From: an uncultured Bacteroidales bacterium | GTDB taxonomy: Bacteria; Bacteroidota; Bacteroidia; Bacteroidales; Bacteroidaceae | Direction of reading: 5' to 3' | DNA length: 64,000 nt | Assembly: GCA_902799685.1 (NCBI GenBank) | Contig: CADCBO010000007.1 | Span: 36,205-100,204 of the forward strand | Shown here: piece by piece, positions 37,681 to 47,367 of the stretch | How the letters are laid out: every line of letters begins with the position of its first letter | Position numbering within the stretch: the first letter of the stretch is position 1 | Position numbers and translations under genes: made by a program | The notes under the pieces: model-generated | The model's database searches: none | The model's input: only the letters and a program-made list of their open reading frames with translations | What the model was told of the DNA's origin: nothing

Positions 37681-38217
37681 TCACTTAACCAGCTCCATGC
37701 CGGCCTTGATGGCCTTTTCGTTCAGGGGCAGGTATTTCCAGTTACGCTCCGATACGGAGTGCTTGATACCCTCCATAACGTACTCCACATCCAGGATGGG
37801 GCGTATCTTCATGAACGCTCCCAACAGGAACATGTTGGCTACCTTGGTGGCGTTGATCTTGGCTGCCTCCTCGATGGCCTTGATGGGGTAGATGGTTATG
37901 TCGGTGCGGACAGGCTTGCGCGTGATGGTACTGGGGGTGTAGATGAGTACGCCACCGGGTTTTACCATAGGCTCAAACTTGTCCATAGACTGCTGGTTCA
38001 GAATGATTGCGGTGCTGAACTTCTGCAGGATAGGTGAACTGATGCGGCTGTCACTGAGGATAACCGTAACGTTTGCTGTGCCGCCACGGATCTCAGGTCC
38101 GTATGATGGCATCCATGATACTTCAAGGCCCTGCATAAGGCCTGAATATGCTATTATCTTGCCCATTGAGAGGACTCCCTGTCCTCCGAATCCGGCTATG
38201 ATTATCTCTTCTGTCAT
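37681..38217 (-). CDS. korC: 2-oxoacid:ferredoxin oxidoreductase, gamma subunit
   Basis: A 178-residue catalytic gamma subunit starting M-T-E-E-I-I-I-A-G-F-G-G-Q-G-V-L-S-M-G, the family hallmark. It pairs with the alpha and beta subunits encoded upstream to decarboxylate a 2-oxoacid to acyl-CoA with reduction of ferredoxin. Whether the substrate is 2-oxoglutarate (Kor) or branched-chain 2-oxoacids (Vor) cannot be settled by eye, so the symbol is a best guess. The start lies 19 bases after korB. Confidence 0.88.
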   Translation of the reverse strand: MTEEIIIAGFGGQGVLSMGKIIAYSGLMQGLEVSWMPSYGPEIRGGTANVTVILSDSRISSPILQKFSTAIILNQQSMDKFEPMVKPGGVLIYTPSTITRKPVRTDITIYPIKAIEEAAKINATKVANMFLLGAFMKIRPILDVEYVMEGIKHSVSERNWKYLPLNEKAIKAGMELVK

Positions 38218-38236
38218 AGTTCTGTGTCTTTTCAGG

Positions 38237-39043
38237 TTATCTTGGTGCGTTCATGTCCATGACAAGTTTGCCATCGACTTTCATGTCGCCCAGAGGATAT
38301 TTCTTGAACATGTTCTCTACCATCCAGTCGTTGGCCTGCTTGGGAGTAAGACCCCAGCCAGAGTTGCAGTTTGAAACAACCTCAACGATTGATGTTCCCT
38401 TCTTGTCACGCTGGTTCTCAAATGCCTGGCGCAAAGCCTTCTTGAGCTTGCGTACATTGGCGGGAGTATGTACTGAGTGACGTGTTACGTAGCAGACACC
38501 GTCCAGTTGAGCCAGCAGCGGAGTGATGTTGAGCGGATAACCCATAGTCTTTACGTCACGGCCGCGGGGGCAGGTGGTGGTCTTCATTCCCTCCAGAGTA
38601 GTGGGGGCCATCTGACCGCCGGTCATACCGTAGATACCGTTGTTGATGAACACTATCACGATGTTCTCGCCGCGGTTGCAGGCGTGCATTGTCTCACCGG
38701 TTCCGATGGCGGCCAGGTCACCGTCACCCTGATAGGTGAAGACGAACTTGTCGGGCTGAACGCGCTTGATGCCGGTTGCAACGGCGCAGGCACGTCCATG
38801 AGCTGCCTCAACTACATCGAACTTATAGAAATCATAGAGGAACACAGAGCATCCTACCGGTGATATGCCGATAACGTCATGCTCTATTCCCATCTCCTCG
38901 ATAACCTCGGCAATGGTGCGTACAACTACGCCGTGGCCGCAGCCAGGGCAGAAGTTGAACTGCTTTTCGGCCATCAGACGACTTTTCTGATAGACCAGAT
39001 TCTCAGGTTTGATTATATCGTTTACTTCCATTGTGCTGATCAT
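38237..39043 (-). CDS. korB: 2-oxoacid:ferredoxin oxidoreductase, beta subunit (TPP-binding)
   Basis: A 268-residue TPP-binding subunit. C-P-G-C-G-H-G at about residues 33-39 and the G-D-G-D-L-A-A-I-G segment near residue 105 with a later N-N-G-I-Y-G-M-T-G are the TPP and metal motifs. The ATG at 39043 overlaps the korA stop by four bases and was chosen for that reason; a second ATG (M5) is possible. Uses TPP to decarboxylate the 2-oxoacid and passes electrons to iron-sulfur centres. Confidence 0.9.
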   Translation of the reverse strand: MISTMEVNDIIKPENLVYQKSRLMAEKQFNFCPGCGHGVVVRTIAEVIEEMGIEHDVIGISPVGCSVFLYDFYKFDVVEAAHGRACAVATGIKRVQPDKFVFTYQGDGDLAAIGTGETMHACNRGENIVIVFINNGIYGMTGGQMAPTTLEGMKTTTCPRGRDVKTMGYPLNITPLLAQLDGVCYVTRHSVHTPANVRKLKKALRQAFENQRDKKGTSIVEVVSNCNSGWGLTPKQANDWMVENMFKKYPLGDMKVDGKLVMDMNAPR

Positions 39044-40119
39044 TTGATATTAAAGTAATCATAGAGAGCGGTCTCAATCTCCTCGGGGGTGGGGACCATA
39101 CCTCCCAGACGGCCAAAGAAGCCTACGGGCTTGCGTCCCTCCACTGCCAGACGGATATCCTCAATCATCTGACCGGCGCTCAGCTCAACTGACATAAAGC
39201 CCTTTACGCGGCTGTTGTCTGCAAGTTCACGGATCTGGTCATATGGGAAAGGATATAGGGTGATGGGGCGGAAAAGACCTATCTTGTGGCCCTTGGCACG
39301 TGCCAGCTCAATACTCTTCTGTGCTATGCGGGCGATGATACCGAATGCTACGATTATGTAATCGGCATCTTCGCACTGTATCATCTCATAACGGACCTCA
39401 TTCTTCTCCATCTCGCGGTATTTCTTCTGCAAGCGGATATTAACCAGTTCGTGCTCCTGCGGCAGCAGGTTAAGTGAGGTTATGAAGCGACGCTCTTTAC
39501 CTTCGGGGGTACCGTTAGTGGCCCAGTCGGGATATTCGGTCATACGGGGACGGGGTGCAGGCAGATAGATTTTCTCCATCATCTGACCCAGGGCACCGTC
39601 GGCCAGGATCATAGTGGGGTTACGGTATTTGAATGCAAGGTCAAAACCAAGTGAAATGAAATCGGCCAGTTCCTGAACTGATGAGGGAGCCAGGGTGAGC
39701 AGTTTGTAGTCACCGTGACCGCCGCCCTTGACAGTCTGGAAATAGTCGGCCTGGCTGGGCTGGATTGTTCCCAGTCCGGGACCTCCGCGTGATACGTTTA
39801 TAAGCAGGCAGGGCAGTTCGGCGCCGGCTATGAATGAAATGCCTTCGCTCATAAGGCTGATACCCGGGCTTGACGATGAAGTCATGACCCTGTGTCCTGT
39901 TGATGCGCCGCCATAGACCATGTTGATGGCGGAAACTTCACTCTCGGCCTGGAGTACGGCCATACCCGTGCGGGCAGTGGCATCGGTCTCCATAAGGTAC
40001 TCCATTACCTCCGTCTGCGGAGTGATGGGGTAACCGTAAAAGGCATCGGCGCCGGCGCGGATAGCGGCCTCGGCAATAGCCTCGTTGCCTTTCATAAGTC
40101 TCATTTCTCTTTCTTCCAT
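39040..40119 (-). CDS. korA: 2-oxoacid:ferredoxin oxidoreductase, alpha subunit
   Basis: A 359-residue alpha subunit: M-K-G-N-E-A-I-A-E-A-A-I-R-A-G near the start, then Y-G-Y-P-I-T-P-Q-T-E-V-M-E-Y, and the S-S-S-P-G-I-S-L-M motif at about residue 80. In Bacteroidales this form is often annotated VorB (branched-chain 2-oxoacids) as well as KorA. It starts two bases after the ferredoxin gene and overlaps korB, so all four subunits are translated from one transcript. Confidence 0.9.
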   Translation of the reverse strand: MEEREMRLMKGNEAIAEAAIRAGADAFYGYPITPQTEVMEYLMETDATARTGMAVLQAESEVSAINMVYGGASTGHRVMTSSSSPGISLMSEGISFIAGAELPCLLINVSRGGPGLGTIQPSQADYFQTVKGGGHGDYKLLTLAPSSVQELADFISLGFDLAFKYRNPTMILADGALGQMMEKIYLPAPRPRMTEYPDWATNGTPEGKERRFITSLNLLPQEHELVNIRLQKKYREMEKNEVRYEMIQCEDADYIIVAFGIIARIAQKSIELARAKGHKIGLFRPITLYPFPYDQIRELADNSRVKGFMSVELSAGQMIEDIRLAVEGRKPVGFFGRLGGMVPTPEEIETALYDYFNIK

Positions 40120-40121
40120 AA

Positions 40122-40352
40122 TTACTCCTCTACTTTTACCCTATAGACCGATATTACTCCGTCAGGGCAGATAATACCACAGTTGGTGCAACCTATGCAT
40201 GCGTCCGGGTTGGCCATGTATGCATAATGGTAACCCTTGCTGTTGACTGCTGTTGACATGCCCAGGACCTGCTTGTCGCAGGTAAAGACACATAGCTCAC
40301 AGCCTTTGCAGCGTTCGTTGTCAACTGTTACGGCACCTCTGATTTTTGCCAT
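40122..40352 (-). CDS. korD: 4Fe-4S ferredoxin-like delta subunit
   Basis: A 76-residue protein with two ferredoxin clusters: C-K-G-C-E-L-C-V-F-T-C near the N-terminus and C-I-G-C-T-N-C-G-I-I-C-P near residue 56. It should transfer electrons from the catalytic subunits to soluble ferredoxin. First gene of the korDABC operon. No clear -7 box was found just upstream. Confidence 0.92.
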   Translation of the reverse strand: MAKIRGAVTVDNERCKGCELCVFTCDKQVLGMSTAVNSKGYHYAYMANPDACIGCTNCGIICPDGVISVYRVKVEE

Positions 40353-40390
40353 GATAAATAATTGTTATTGGTATGAGTTATTGGTATAAA

Positions 40391-41008
40391 TTATCTGGGT
40401 GATAGGTCGTGCCCGGTAGGGGCAATCTCAGTAAGGTTTATTTCATAGATAAGGGCGGAATAACCGGGAATAGTTCCCTTGTCGCTTGTTCCGTATCCAA
40501 GTCCGTACGGGATATATACCCGCCAGAAATCACCTTTGTGCATGTTCATGACCGCAGTTGTAACTCCGTCGATAAGACCTGACACCAGAAATGAGTAAGG
40601 TATGTTTACTGACGGATCCAGTTCTGTAGTCTTGAATGATTGGTCTATGACCTGACCTTCAGGATAGTAATCCGTGGGGATTAGCCGCACCCTGTAGTTC
40701 ATGCGAATACTGTCGGTGTAATGCGGTGCAATGGTGTCATCACTCTTGTCCAATATCCTGCAATAGATAAAGGAACCGTCGCCCCATTCCTTGCCTGAAT
40801 CAAGTTTGAAAGACAGTAACCTGAACAGCTGGCCTACCTGGGCTGTTTGCGGAGTAAGTTCAGGATTGCATTCCGCTGCAATCCTGGAAATATATTCGGT
40901 ATTCCGCTCCTGCCAGTTGTCATGATCATCGATTTCCTTGGTCTCCTTGCATGAGACAGCAACCAGGACGGCTAATACCAATGGAATTATTGTGGCAATA
41001 CGTTTCAT
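40391..41008 (-). CDS. FKBP-type peptidyl-prolyl isomerase lipoprotein
   Basis: A 205-residue lipoprotein starting M-K-R-I-A-T-I at 41008, two bases after the glyS stop; a longer reading inside glyS lacks a signal. Lipobox V-A-V-S-C (Cys20). The C-terminal half is an FKBP-like domain, with V-I-D-Q-S-F-K, G-L-I-D-G-V-T-T-A-V, M-H-K-G-D-F-W-R-V-Y-I-P and G-Y-S-A-L-I-Y-E-I-N-L. The helper residues of active FKBPs are only partly kept. Probably a folding factor anchored in the envelope. Confidence 0.85.
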   Translation of the reverse strand: MKRIATIIPLVLAVLVAVSCKETKEIDDHDNWQERNTEYISRIAAECNPELTPQTAQVGQLFRLLSFKLDSGKEWGDGSFIYCRILDKSDDTIAPHYTDSIRMNYRVRLIPTDYYPEGQVIDQSFKTTELDPSVNIPYSFLVSGLIDGVTTAVMNMHKGDFWRVYIPYGLGYGTSDKGTIPGYSALIYEINLTEIAPTGHDLSPR

Positions 41009-41010
41009 CT

Positions 41011-42549
41011 TCAGAGTGTCTTGAGCACGCTTGTTATTGAAACGGTGTCGGAAAGTATATTGCAAAGGTCTGCAATCTTTACGCGCTGCTGCTCCATGGT
41101 GTCACGGTTGCGCAGGGTTACGGTCTTGTCCTCAAGTGACTGATGATCGACAGTTACGCAGAACGGGGTGCCGATGGCATCCTGACGGCGGTAACGCTTG
41201 CCTATTGAATCCTTCTCGTCATACTGGCAGTTGAAGTGGAACTTGAGGTCATTCTGGATGCTGCGTGCCAGTTCGGGCAGTCCGTCTTTCTTTACCAGCG
41301 GCAGGATAGCCAACTTGACTGGAGCCAGAGGTGCAGGCAAGTGCAGGACTACGCGGGTCTCGCCGTTCTCAAGGGCCTGTTCCTCATAAGATGCGCACAT
41401 GACGCTCAGGAACATACGGTCAACGCCGATTGAGGTCTCTATAACGAACGGAGTGTAGCTTTCGTTGGTCTCGGGATCAAAGTACTTGATACTCTTGCCG
41501 CTGAACTTCTCATGCTGTGAGAGGTCAAAGTTGGTGCGGCTGTGGATACCCTCCACCTCCTTGAAACCGAACGGCATCAGGAACTCAATATCTGTTGCTG
41601 CGTTAGCATAGTGGGCCAGCTTGTCGTGGTCATGGAAACGGTAGTGGTCTGCGCCGAATCCAAGGGCCTGATGCCATTTCATGCGGGTCTCTTTCCACTT
41701 GGCAAACCAGTCAAGCTCGGTGCCGGGCTTGATGAAGAACTGCATCTCCATCTGCTCGAACTCACGCATGCGGAAAATGAACTGGCGGGCTACTATCTCA
41801 TTGCGGAAAGCCTTACCTATCTGGGCGATACCGAAAGGAATCTTCATGCGGCCGGTCTTCTGCACGTTCAGGTAGTTCACGAATATACCTTGTGCAGTCT
41901 CGGGACGCAGATAAATCTTCATGGCACCGTCGGCGGTTGAACCCATCTCGGTCTGGAACATGAGGTTGAACTGGCGTACATCGGTCCAGTTGCGGGTGCC
42001 GCTGATGGGGCATACAATACCCTCATCCAGGATAATCTGCTTGAGTTCATCCAGATTACCGTCATTCATGGCCTTCTTGTAGCGCTCGTGAAGTGCTTCA
42101 CGCTTGGCAATGTGCTCCAGTACGTTGGCGCTGGTGGCGCGGTACTTGGCCTCATCGAAAAAGTCGCCGAAACGCTTGCGGGCCTTAGCCACCTCTTTCT
42201 CTATCTTCTCGTCATACTTGGCAATCTGGTCCTCAATCAGGACGTCGGCGCGGTAACGCTTTTTTGAGTCGCGGTTGTCAATAAGGGGGTCATTGAATGC
42301 ATCAACGTGACCCGATGCCTTCCATATGGTGGGGTGCATGAATATTGCTGAGTCAATACCTACAATATTGTCATGCAGCAGAACCATACTCTGCCACCAA
42401 TAGGTCTTGATGTTATTCTTCATCTCAACTCCCAGCTGTCCGTAATCATAAACAGCTCCCAGACCATCATAAATCTCACTTGAAGGGAATACGAAACCGT
42501 ACTCTTTGCAATGCGCAACAATCTTTTTGAAAACGTCTTCCTGTGCCAT
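41011..42549 (-). CDS. glyS: Glycyl-tRNA synthetase (dimeric class II type)
   Basis: A 512-residue class II aminoacyl-tRNA synthetase of the alpha2 kind. Signatures: Y-D-Y-G-Q-L-G-V-E-M-K-N-N near residue 31, F-N-L-M-F-Q-T-E-M-G near 190, R-P-E-T-A-Q-G-I-F, R-M-R-E-F-E-Q-M-E and the S-I-G-V-D-R motif 3. The C-terminal anticodon-binding domain (L-P-L-V-K-K-D onward) covers the last 100 residues. It charges tRNA-Gly. The lipoprotein gene follows by two bases. Confidence 0.96.
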   Translation of the reverse strand: MAQEDVFKKIVAHCKEYGFVFPSSEIYDGLGAVYDYGQLGVEMKNNIKTYWWQSMVLLHDNIVGIDSAIFMHPTIWKASGHVDAFNDPLIDNRDSKKRYRADVLIEDQIAKYDEKIEKEVAKARKRFGDFFDEAKYRATSANVLEHIAKREALHERYKKAMNDGNLDELKQIILDEGIVCPISGTRNWTDVRQFNLMFQTEMGSTADGAMKIYLRPETAQGIFVNYLNVQKTGRMKIPFGIAQIGKAFRNEIVARQFIFRMREFEQMEMQFFIKPGTELDWFAKWKETRMKWHQALGFGADHYRFHDHDKLAHYANAATDIEFLMPFGFKEVEGIHSRTNFDLSQHEKFSGKSIKYFDPETNESYTPFVIETSIGVDRMFLSVMCASYEEQALENGETRVVLHLPAPLAPVKLAILPLVKKDGLPELARSIQNDLKFHFNCQYDEKDSIGKRYRRQDAIGTPFCVTVDHQSLEDKTVTLRNRDTMEQQRVKIADLCNILSDTVSITSVLKTL

Positions 42550-42575
42550 AATATGCTATTATGCGAAAATTTTGG

Positions 42576-42583
42576 CAAAGGTA
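42576..42583 (-). promoter_or_regulatory. -7 box of the glyS promoter
   Basis: The minus strand reads TACCTTTG, 26 bases before the glyS ATG; no clear TTG at the normal distance. Confidence 0.5.
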
Positions 42584-42720
42584 CTTCTTTTATTTAATAA
42601 AAGGGGATGTGCCCCTTTAAAATAACCTAATTGGAGGGCTTTTGCATAAATAACGTATAATGTCAGACTGCAGGCTGTTGATAAGTTGAGCGTAAAAAAA
42701 TGTCAACTTGGCGCATGTGA

Positions 42721-42752
42721 TTGGGATTTGTCGCTGAAAAGCAGTAATTTCG
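42721..42752 (+). promoter_or_regulatory. Probable promoter of parC
   Basis: TTG (42721-42723) and TAATTTCG (42745-42752) are 21 bases apart; the -7 box differs from TAnnTTTG by one base, as does that of the SulP gene. The ATG is 33 bases downstream. Confidence 0.5.
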
Positions 42753-42785
42753 CGTCTAATAATTTTAATTTGGGTTATTACAGAC

Positions 42786-45479
42786 ATGAGCGACGATACA
42801 GAGGGTATGGATGAGGAAGTACGTGCGGAGGATGCAACAGTGATTGATGACAGTCAGGAGACAGGTCATTCATCATATCATCCTGTCAAAGATGACAACG
42901 GCATGATACGGCACCAGCTTTCAGGTATGTATCAGGGCTGGTTTCTGGACTATGCCTCATATGTTATCCTGGAGAGAGCCGTGCCTCATTTCGTGGATGG
43001 CCTCAAACCTGTACAGCGCCGTATCCTGCACTCCATGAAACGTCTGGATGACGGTCGTTTCAACAAGGTGGCCAATATTGTAGGCCATACAATGCAGTTC
43101 CATCCTCACGGAGATGCATCCATAGGTGATGCCCTGGTTCAGATGGGGCAGAAGGACCTGCTAATAGAGTGTCAGGGAAACTGGGGAAACATCCTTACAG
43201 GCCACCGCGCCGCCGCACCCCGATACATTGAGGCCCGTCTGTCCAAGTTCGCTCTTGAAACCCTGTTCAATCCCAAGACAACTGAGTGGAAGGCTTCGTA
43301 TGACGGTCGTAACAAGGAGCCGGTCACACTGCCGGTCAAGTTCCCGCTGCTGCTTGCACAGGGGGCGGAGGGCATCGCTGTAGGATTGTCCTGCAAAATA
43401 CTTCCGCATAACTTCAACGAGCTTTGCGATGCTGCGGTTTCATATCTAAACGGTGAGGAATTCCACCTTTATCCCGATTTCCAGACAGGCGGAGCCATAG
43501 ATGTGTCACGTTACAATGACGGTGAGCGTGGCGGTATGGTCCGCATACGTGCCAAGATATCGAAAGAGGCTGACAACAAGACTATCGTCATCACGGAGAT
43601 TCCGTATGGCGAGAACGTGATGACCCTGTGTGATTCCATCGTGAAGGCCGGTGAGAAGGGCAAGATTAAGATCCGCAAGGTTGAGAACCTTACAGCCGAC
43701 AAGGTTGAGATACGCATTTCTTTGGCCCCGGGAGTATCATCGGACAAGACCATAGACGCCCTGTACGCATTTACCAACTGCGAGGTGAGCATATCGCCCA
43801 ACTGCTGTGTCATTGATGAGAACAAACCTCATTTCCTGACGGTGAGCGATGTGCTGCGCAAATCGGTCGATAACACCAAGGAACTGTTGCGCCGAGAGCT
43901 GGAGATAGAGCGCGGCGAGATAATGGAGCAGCTTCATTTTGCATCGTTGGAGAAGATTTTCATAGAAGAGCGCATCTATAAGGACCGTGAGTTTGAAGAG
44001 GCTCCCACCATGGATGCCGCCTGCGAGCATATCGATGACCGTCTCACTCCTTACTACCCGCAGATGATACGTGAGGTGACCAAGGAGGATATCCTTAAGC
44101 TGATGGAGATAAAGATGGCCCGCATCCTGAAATTCAACAAGGACAAGGCAGAGGAGGCCATTGCCCGTATGAAGTCCGATATTGCCCGCATTGACAAGGA
44201 CCTGGCCAATATGGTAGGCGTAACTATCAGGTGGTTCCGTATGCTCAAGGACAAGTATGGGGCGCAATACGAGCGCAAGACCGAGATCAAGAACTTTGAC
44301 ACCATTGTGGCCACAAAGGTGGTCGAGGCCAACCAGAAACTCTACATAAACCGTGCCGACGGCTTTATAGGCATGGAGCTTAAGAAAGACGAGTACGTAT
44401 GCAACTGTTCTGACCTGGATGACATAATCCTGTTCTACAAGGATGGCCGTTACAAGGTTGTAAAGGTGGCAGACAAACTGTTTGTGGGTCAGGGTGTACT
44501 CTATCTTGACGTGTTCAAGAAGAATGACAAGCGTACCATATACAATGTGGTCTATCGTGACGGCCGCAACGGGGCTTACTTCATGAAGAGGTTTGCCGCT
44601 ACCGGCCTGACCCGTGACAAGGAGTATGACCTGACACAGGGAAAGGCCGGATCCAAGGTCATGTATTTCAGCGCTAACCACAATGGTGAGGCCGAGGTCA
44701 TAAAGATTACTCTCAAACCAAATCCGAAACTCAAGAAACCGGTGTTTGACAGGGATTTCAGCGAGTTGATGATAAAAGGCCGTCAGTCTATGGGCAACCT
44801 GCTTACGCGCAACGAGGTGCAGCGCATAGGTCTCAAGTCACAGGGAACATCCACCTTGGGCGGCCGTAAGGTTTGGTTTGACAAGGATATACTGCGCCTG
44901 GACTTTGACGGCCACGGCGAGTATCTGGGTGAGTTTGACAGCGATGACCTTCTGCTTGTGATAAACACTGACGGTGAATACTACACTACTGCACCCGATG
45001 CCAACTGTCACTTTGATGCCGGCCTTATACGCATAGAGAAATATGATCAGGGTAAAGTCTGGACCGCCCTGTTGTTTGACGCATCGCAGAAAGGTTATCT
45101 GTACCTTAAGAGGTTCAATCTGGATCCGTCGTCCAAACGCATAAACATACTGGGCGAAGAGAAGGGTAGCCGTCTGGTGCTGTTAACAGATACCGTTTAT
45201 CCGCGTCTATTGGTTACCATGGGCGGTGCCGACAGTTTCCGCGAGCCGATGGAGCTGGATGCCGAGAGTTTTGTGGGAGTGAAAGGAGTGAAGGCCCGTG
45301 GACGCAGGGTTACGGCATTCAAAGTACAGGATGTGGAAGAACTTGAGCCGTTGCGTATGCCGGAACCAGATCAGGAACCTGTAAATGCCGATATAGACCC
45401 GGATGATACGGGAAATCAGGGTCAGCCGGATGAAGAAAATACTGAAAATGTTGATGACGGTCAACTCTCACTGTTCTAA
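42786..45479 (+). CDS. parC: DNA topoisomerase IV subunit A (ParC-type)
   Basis: An 897-residue type IIA topoisomerase cleavage subunit. An acidic 35-residue N-terminal tail precedes the winged-helix domain; H-P-H-G-D-A-S-I and R-A-A-A-P-R-Y-I-E-A-R-L contain the DNA-cleaving Tyr147. A coiled coil lies at about 430-480, and a beta-pinwheel-like C-terminal domain from about 510 lacks an obvious GyrA box. That absence and the length favour ParC over GyrA. It decatenates daughter chromosomes with ParE, which is not in this window. The end, G-Q-L-S-L-F, overlaps the next gene by 50 bases. Confidence 0.88.
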   Translation: MSDDTEGMDEEVRAEDATVIDDSQETGHSSYHPVKDDNGMIRHQLSGMYQGWFLDYASYVILERAVPHFVDGLKPVQRRILHSMKRLDDGRFNKVANIVGHTMQFHPHGDASIGDALVQMGQKDLLIECQGNWGNILTGHRAAAPRYIEARLSKFALETLFNPKTTEWKASYDGRNKEPVTLPVKFPLLLAQGAEGIAVGLSCKILPHNFNELCDAAVSYLNGEEFHLYPDFQTGGAIDVSRYNDGERGGMVRIRAKISKEADNKTIVITEIPYGENVMTLCDSIVKAGEKGKIKIRKVENLTADKVEIRISLAPGVSSDKTIDALYAFTNCEVSISPNCCVIDENKPHFLTVSDVLRKSVDNTKELLRRELEIERGEIMEQLHFASLEKIFIEERIYKDREFEEAPTMDAACEHIDDRLTPYYPQMIREVTKEDILKLMEIKMARILKFNKDKAEEAIARMKSDIARIDKDLANMVGVTIRWFRMLKDKYGAQYERKTEIKNFDTIVATKVVEANQKLYINRADGFIGMELKKDEYVCNCSDLDDIILFYKDGRYKVVKVADKLFVGQGVLYLDVFKKNDKRTIYNVVYRDGRNGAYFMKRFAATGLTRDKEYDLTQGKAGSKVMYFSANHNGEAEVIKITLKPNPKLKKPVFDRDFSELMIKGRQSMGNLLTRNEVQRIGLKSQGTSTLGGRKVWFDKDILRLDFDGHGEYLGEFDSDDLLLVINTDGEYYTTAPDANCHFDAGLIRIEKYDQGKVWTALLFDASQKGYLYLKRFNLDPSSKRINILGEEKGSRLVLLTDTVYPRLLVTMGGADSFREPMELDAESFVGVKGVKARGRRVTAFKVQDVEELEPLRMPEPDQEPVNADIDPDDTGNQGQPDEENTENVDDGQLSLF

Positions 45480-46302
45480 ACCGTTGCTGCCGATATTGCT
45501 TACGGTATGCCTTACGGTCCTGCCTCTGACGGGTTTTGCCCAACGGACGGTGTGGAGTCTGCCCCAGTACAAAGAGACGGTAAGGTCAGGCTCAGTAGCG
45601 TTTGGCAAAGCTTTTGCCCGCGATACATATCTGTCGGCTTCGAGCTATTCAGGATGGGCACTGGGCTTTGAGGGTGACAGTTGGACAGGATATAAGCCAT
45701 ACAGGCTTTTCAAGTATGGAAGAGGCCATTCAAGCCTGTTTTTCAGCTCTATGACCAACCGTCTGAAGGGTGGCAGCACTCTTCAGTTATCGGGCTCAGA
45801 CCATGCGGCTTTCCTGTGGCCGGCCGTGAATTGCAGCATGTGTGACCTGCTTATAGGTCCTGTGGTCATGATGAATCTGGGGTTGCTCTATAATCAGCAG
45901 AACTCTAACAACCCGGTCACTATGGAAGGATACCTGGGTGCAGGATTGTGTGTGGACAACACCTTCCGTTTCAGCCTATTCCGTTATGATATGGCTCTTC
46001 AGGCAACGTTGTATATGCCATTAGCCGGGATAGGTGTCGCACCGGACTATGACCAGCCGTACTGGTATATGTACAAGTACAGCGAGTATGGCAAGGCATT
46101 GCATTTTATCTGGCCGTTCAACAACACGGCGGTGGTGCAGCAGGTTGCTTTGATATTGCCCATACGTGCCGACCGTCTGAAGATAGGTTACACGTTTGAT
46201 TATACCGGAAACAGTCTGGGCGGTCATTCAAGGAGAGTGGGGAGCAGTCTCTTTACCATTGGTTATGTAAAGAGATTCCAGACAAAAGATTGGGACAAAT
46301 GA
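45430..46302 (+). CDS. DUF3316-like secreted protein
   Basis: A 290-residue protein using the ATG at 45430 (MKKILKML), which overlaps the parC end by 50 bases; the ATG at 45451 is an alternative. The signal peptide ends G-F-A-Q. The mature part looks like a beta-barrel or beta-sandwich envelope protein: W-A-L-G-F-E-G-D-S-W near residue 75, then alternating strands to the end. It fits proteins of the DUF3316 group next to parC in Bacteroidales, from memory. Function unknown. Stop and next start overlap (ATGA). Confidence 0.65.
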   Translation: MKKILKMLMTVNSHCSKPLLPILLTVCLTVLPLTGFAQRTVWSLPQYKETVRSGSVAFGKAFARDTYLSASSYSGWALGFEGDSWTGYKPYRLFKYGRGHSSLFFSSMTNRLKGGSTLQLSGSDHAAFLWPAVNCSMCDLLIGPVVMMNLGLLYNQQNSNNPVTMEGYLGAGLCVDNTFRFSLFRYDMALQATLYMPLAGIGVAPDYDQPYWYMYKYSEYGKALHFIWPFNNTAVVQQVALILPIRADRLKIGYTFDYTGNSLGGHSRRVGSSLFTIGYVKRFQTKDWDK

Positions 46303-47363
46303 GCAGGAGATACTTGTTACATATTGTGTGTGTAGTTGCAGCGTTTTTTCTGATGCTGTTCCCGTTATCATGCTCTTGGAATCAAGAGCAGAAGGATCAG
46401 GAATTCTCCAATACACCATATGGCAATTTCATGGCTCTATGGACCATAATGGATGAACGTTACTGTTTCTTTGACCTTAAGCAAGAGAAGCTGGGCGTGG
46501 ATTGGAACGAGGTGAGAGACCGGTATGCGGCAAGCATATCGGACAATATATCGGACAGGGCGCTGTTTGAGGTGTTGTGCAAGATGATAGGTGAACTGCG
46601 TGACGGACATGTGAACCTGACCAGTTCATACGATTATGGCCGGAACTGGAGCTGGAAGACTGATTATCCGGCCAACTACTCCAGGGACCTGCGGGAAAAG
46701 TATCTGGGTAAAAACTACATCATAGGTGGAAACGGCTATTATCACCGTATTCTGGATGATAATATAGGTTATCTGGTGGTTGAAAGTTTTGAGAGTTTCA
46801 TTTCAAGCGGCAGGATAAACGTGATGTTCAACAATATGTCGCTCTGCAACGGACTGATAATAGATATCCGTGACAATGGCGGTGGCGACCTGAGGGCGGC
46901 TGAGTTCCTGGCATCGCATTTTACCGAGAAGACGGTGACCGTTAGTTATTACTGCTACAAGTCCGGGCCGGGGCACAATGATTTCTCAAGGCTATACAGT
47001 AACGAACTCAGTCCTGCCAGTGAAGATCTGCGCTGGATCAAGCCTGTGGTGCTTCTTACAAACAGGGGCTGTTTCAGCAGCGCAAATGACTTTGCCTTCA
47101 CCATGAAGGCATTGGATAATGTCACTCTGCTGGGAGATACTACCGGTGGCGGAGGCGGCTTGCCAATGTCGTCGGAACTGCCCAACGGTTGGGTGGTAAG
47201 GTTCTCTTCGGCTCCCACTTTCGATGCTGACACCTGCCACGTGGAGTTTGGCGTTGCACCCGATATCAGGACTGATATGAAGGATGAGGATATCCTTTCA
47301 GGCAAGGATACCTATATAGAGGAAGCCAGAAAGTTTATAAATGACAAGTTAGTTAATCCTTAA
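46299..47363 (+). CDS. S41 (tail-specific) peptidase lipoprotein
   Basis: A 354-residue lipoprotein with lipobox P-L-S-C (about Cys25). The N-terminal helical part carries I-G-E-L-R-D-G-H-V-N-L, typical of tricorn-core S41 proteases. Further on, D-I-R-D-N-G-G-G-D and N-R-G-C-F-S-S-A-N-D (likely nucleophile Ser261) are present, then G-D-T-T-G-G-G-G-G. A PDZ domain is short or absent. The ATG at 46299 overlaps the previous stop; a TTG at 46290 is less likely. Probably degrades periplasmic or surface proteins. Confidence 0.83.
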   Translation: MSRRYLLHIVCVVAAFFLMLFPLSCSWNQEQKDQEFSNTPYGNFMALWTIMDERYCFFDLKQEKLGVDWNEVRDRYAASISDNISDRALFEVLCKMIGELRDGHVNLTSSYDYGRNWSWKTDYPANYSRDLREKYLGKNYIIGGNGYYHRILDDNIGYLVVESFESFISSGRINVMFNNMSLCNGLIIDIRDNGGGDLRAAEFLASHFTEKTVTVSYYCYKSGPGHNDFSRLYSNELSPASEDLRWIKPVVLLTNRGCFSSANDFAFTMKALDNVTLLGDTTGGGGGLPMSSELPNGWVVRFSSAPTFDADTCHVEFGVAPDIRTDMKDEDILSGKDTYIEEARKFINDKLVNP

Positions 47364-47367
47364 CAAT

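Noticed and set aside
43737-44681. 314-codon minus-strand open frame opposite parC
   Set aside because: Shadow frame caused by codon bias of parC; amino-acid composition unlike a real protein.
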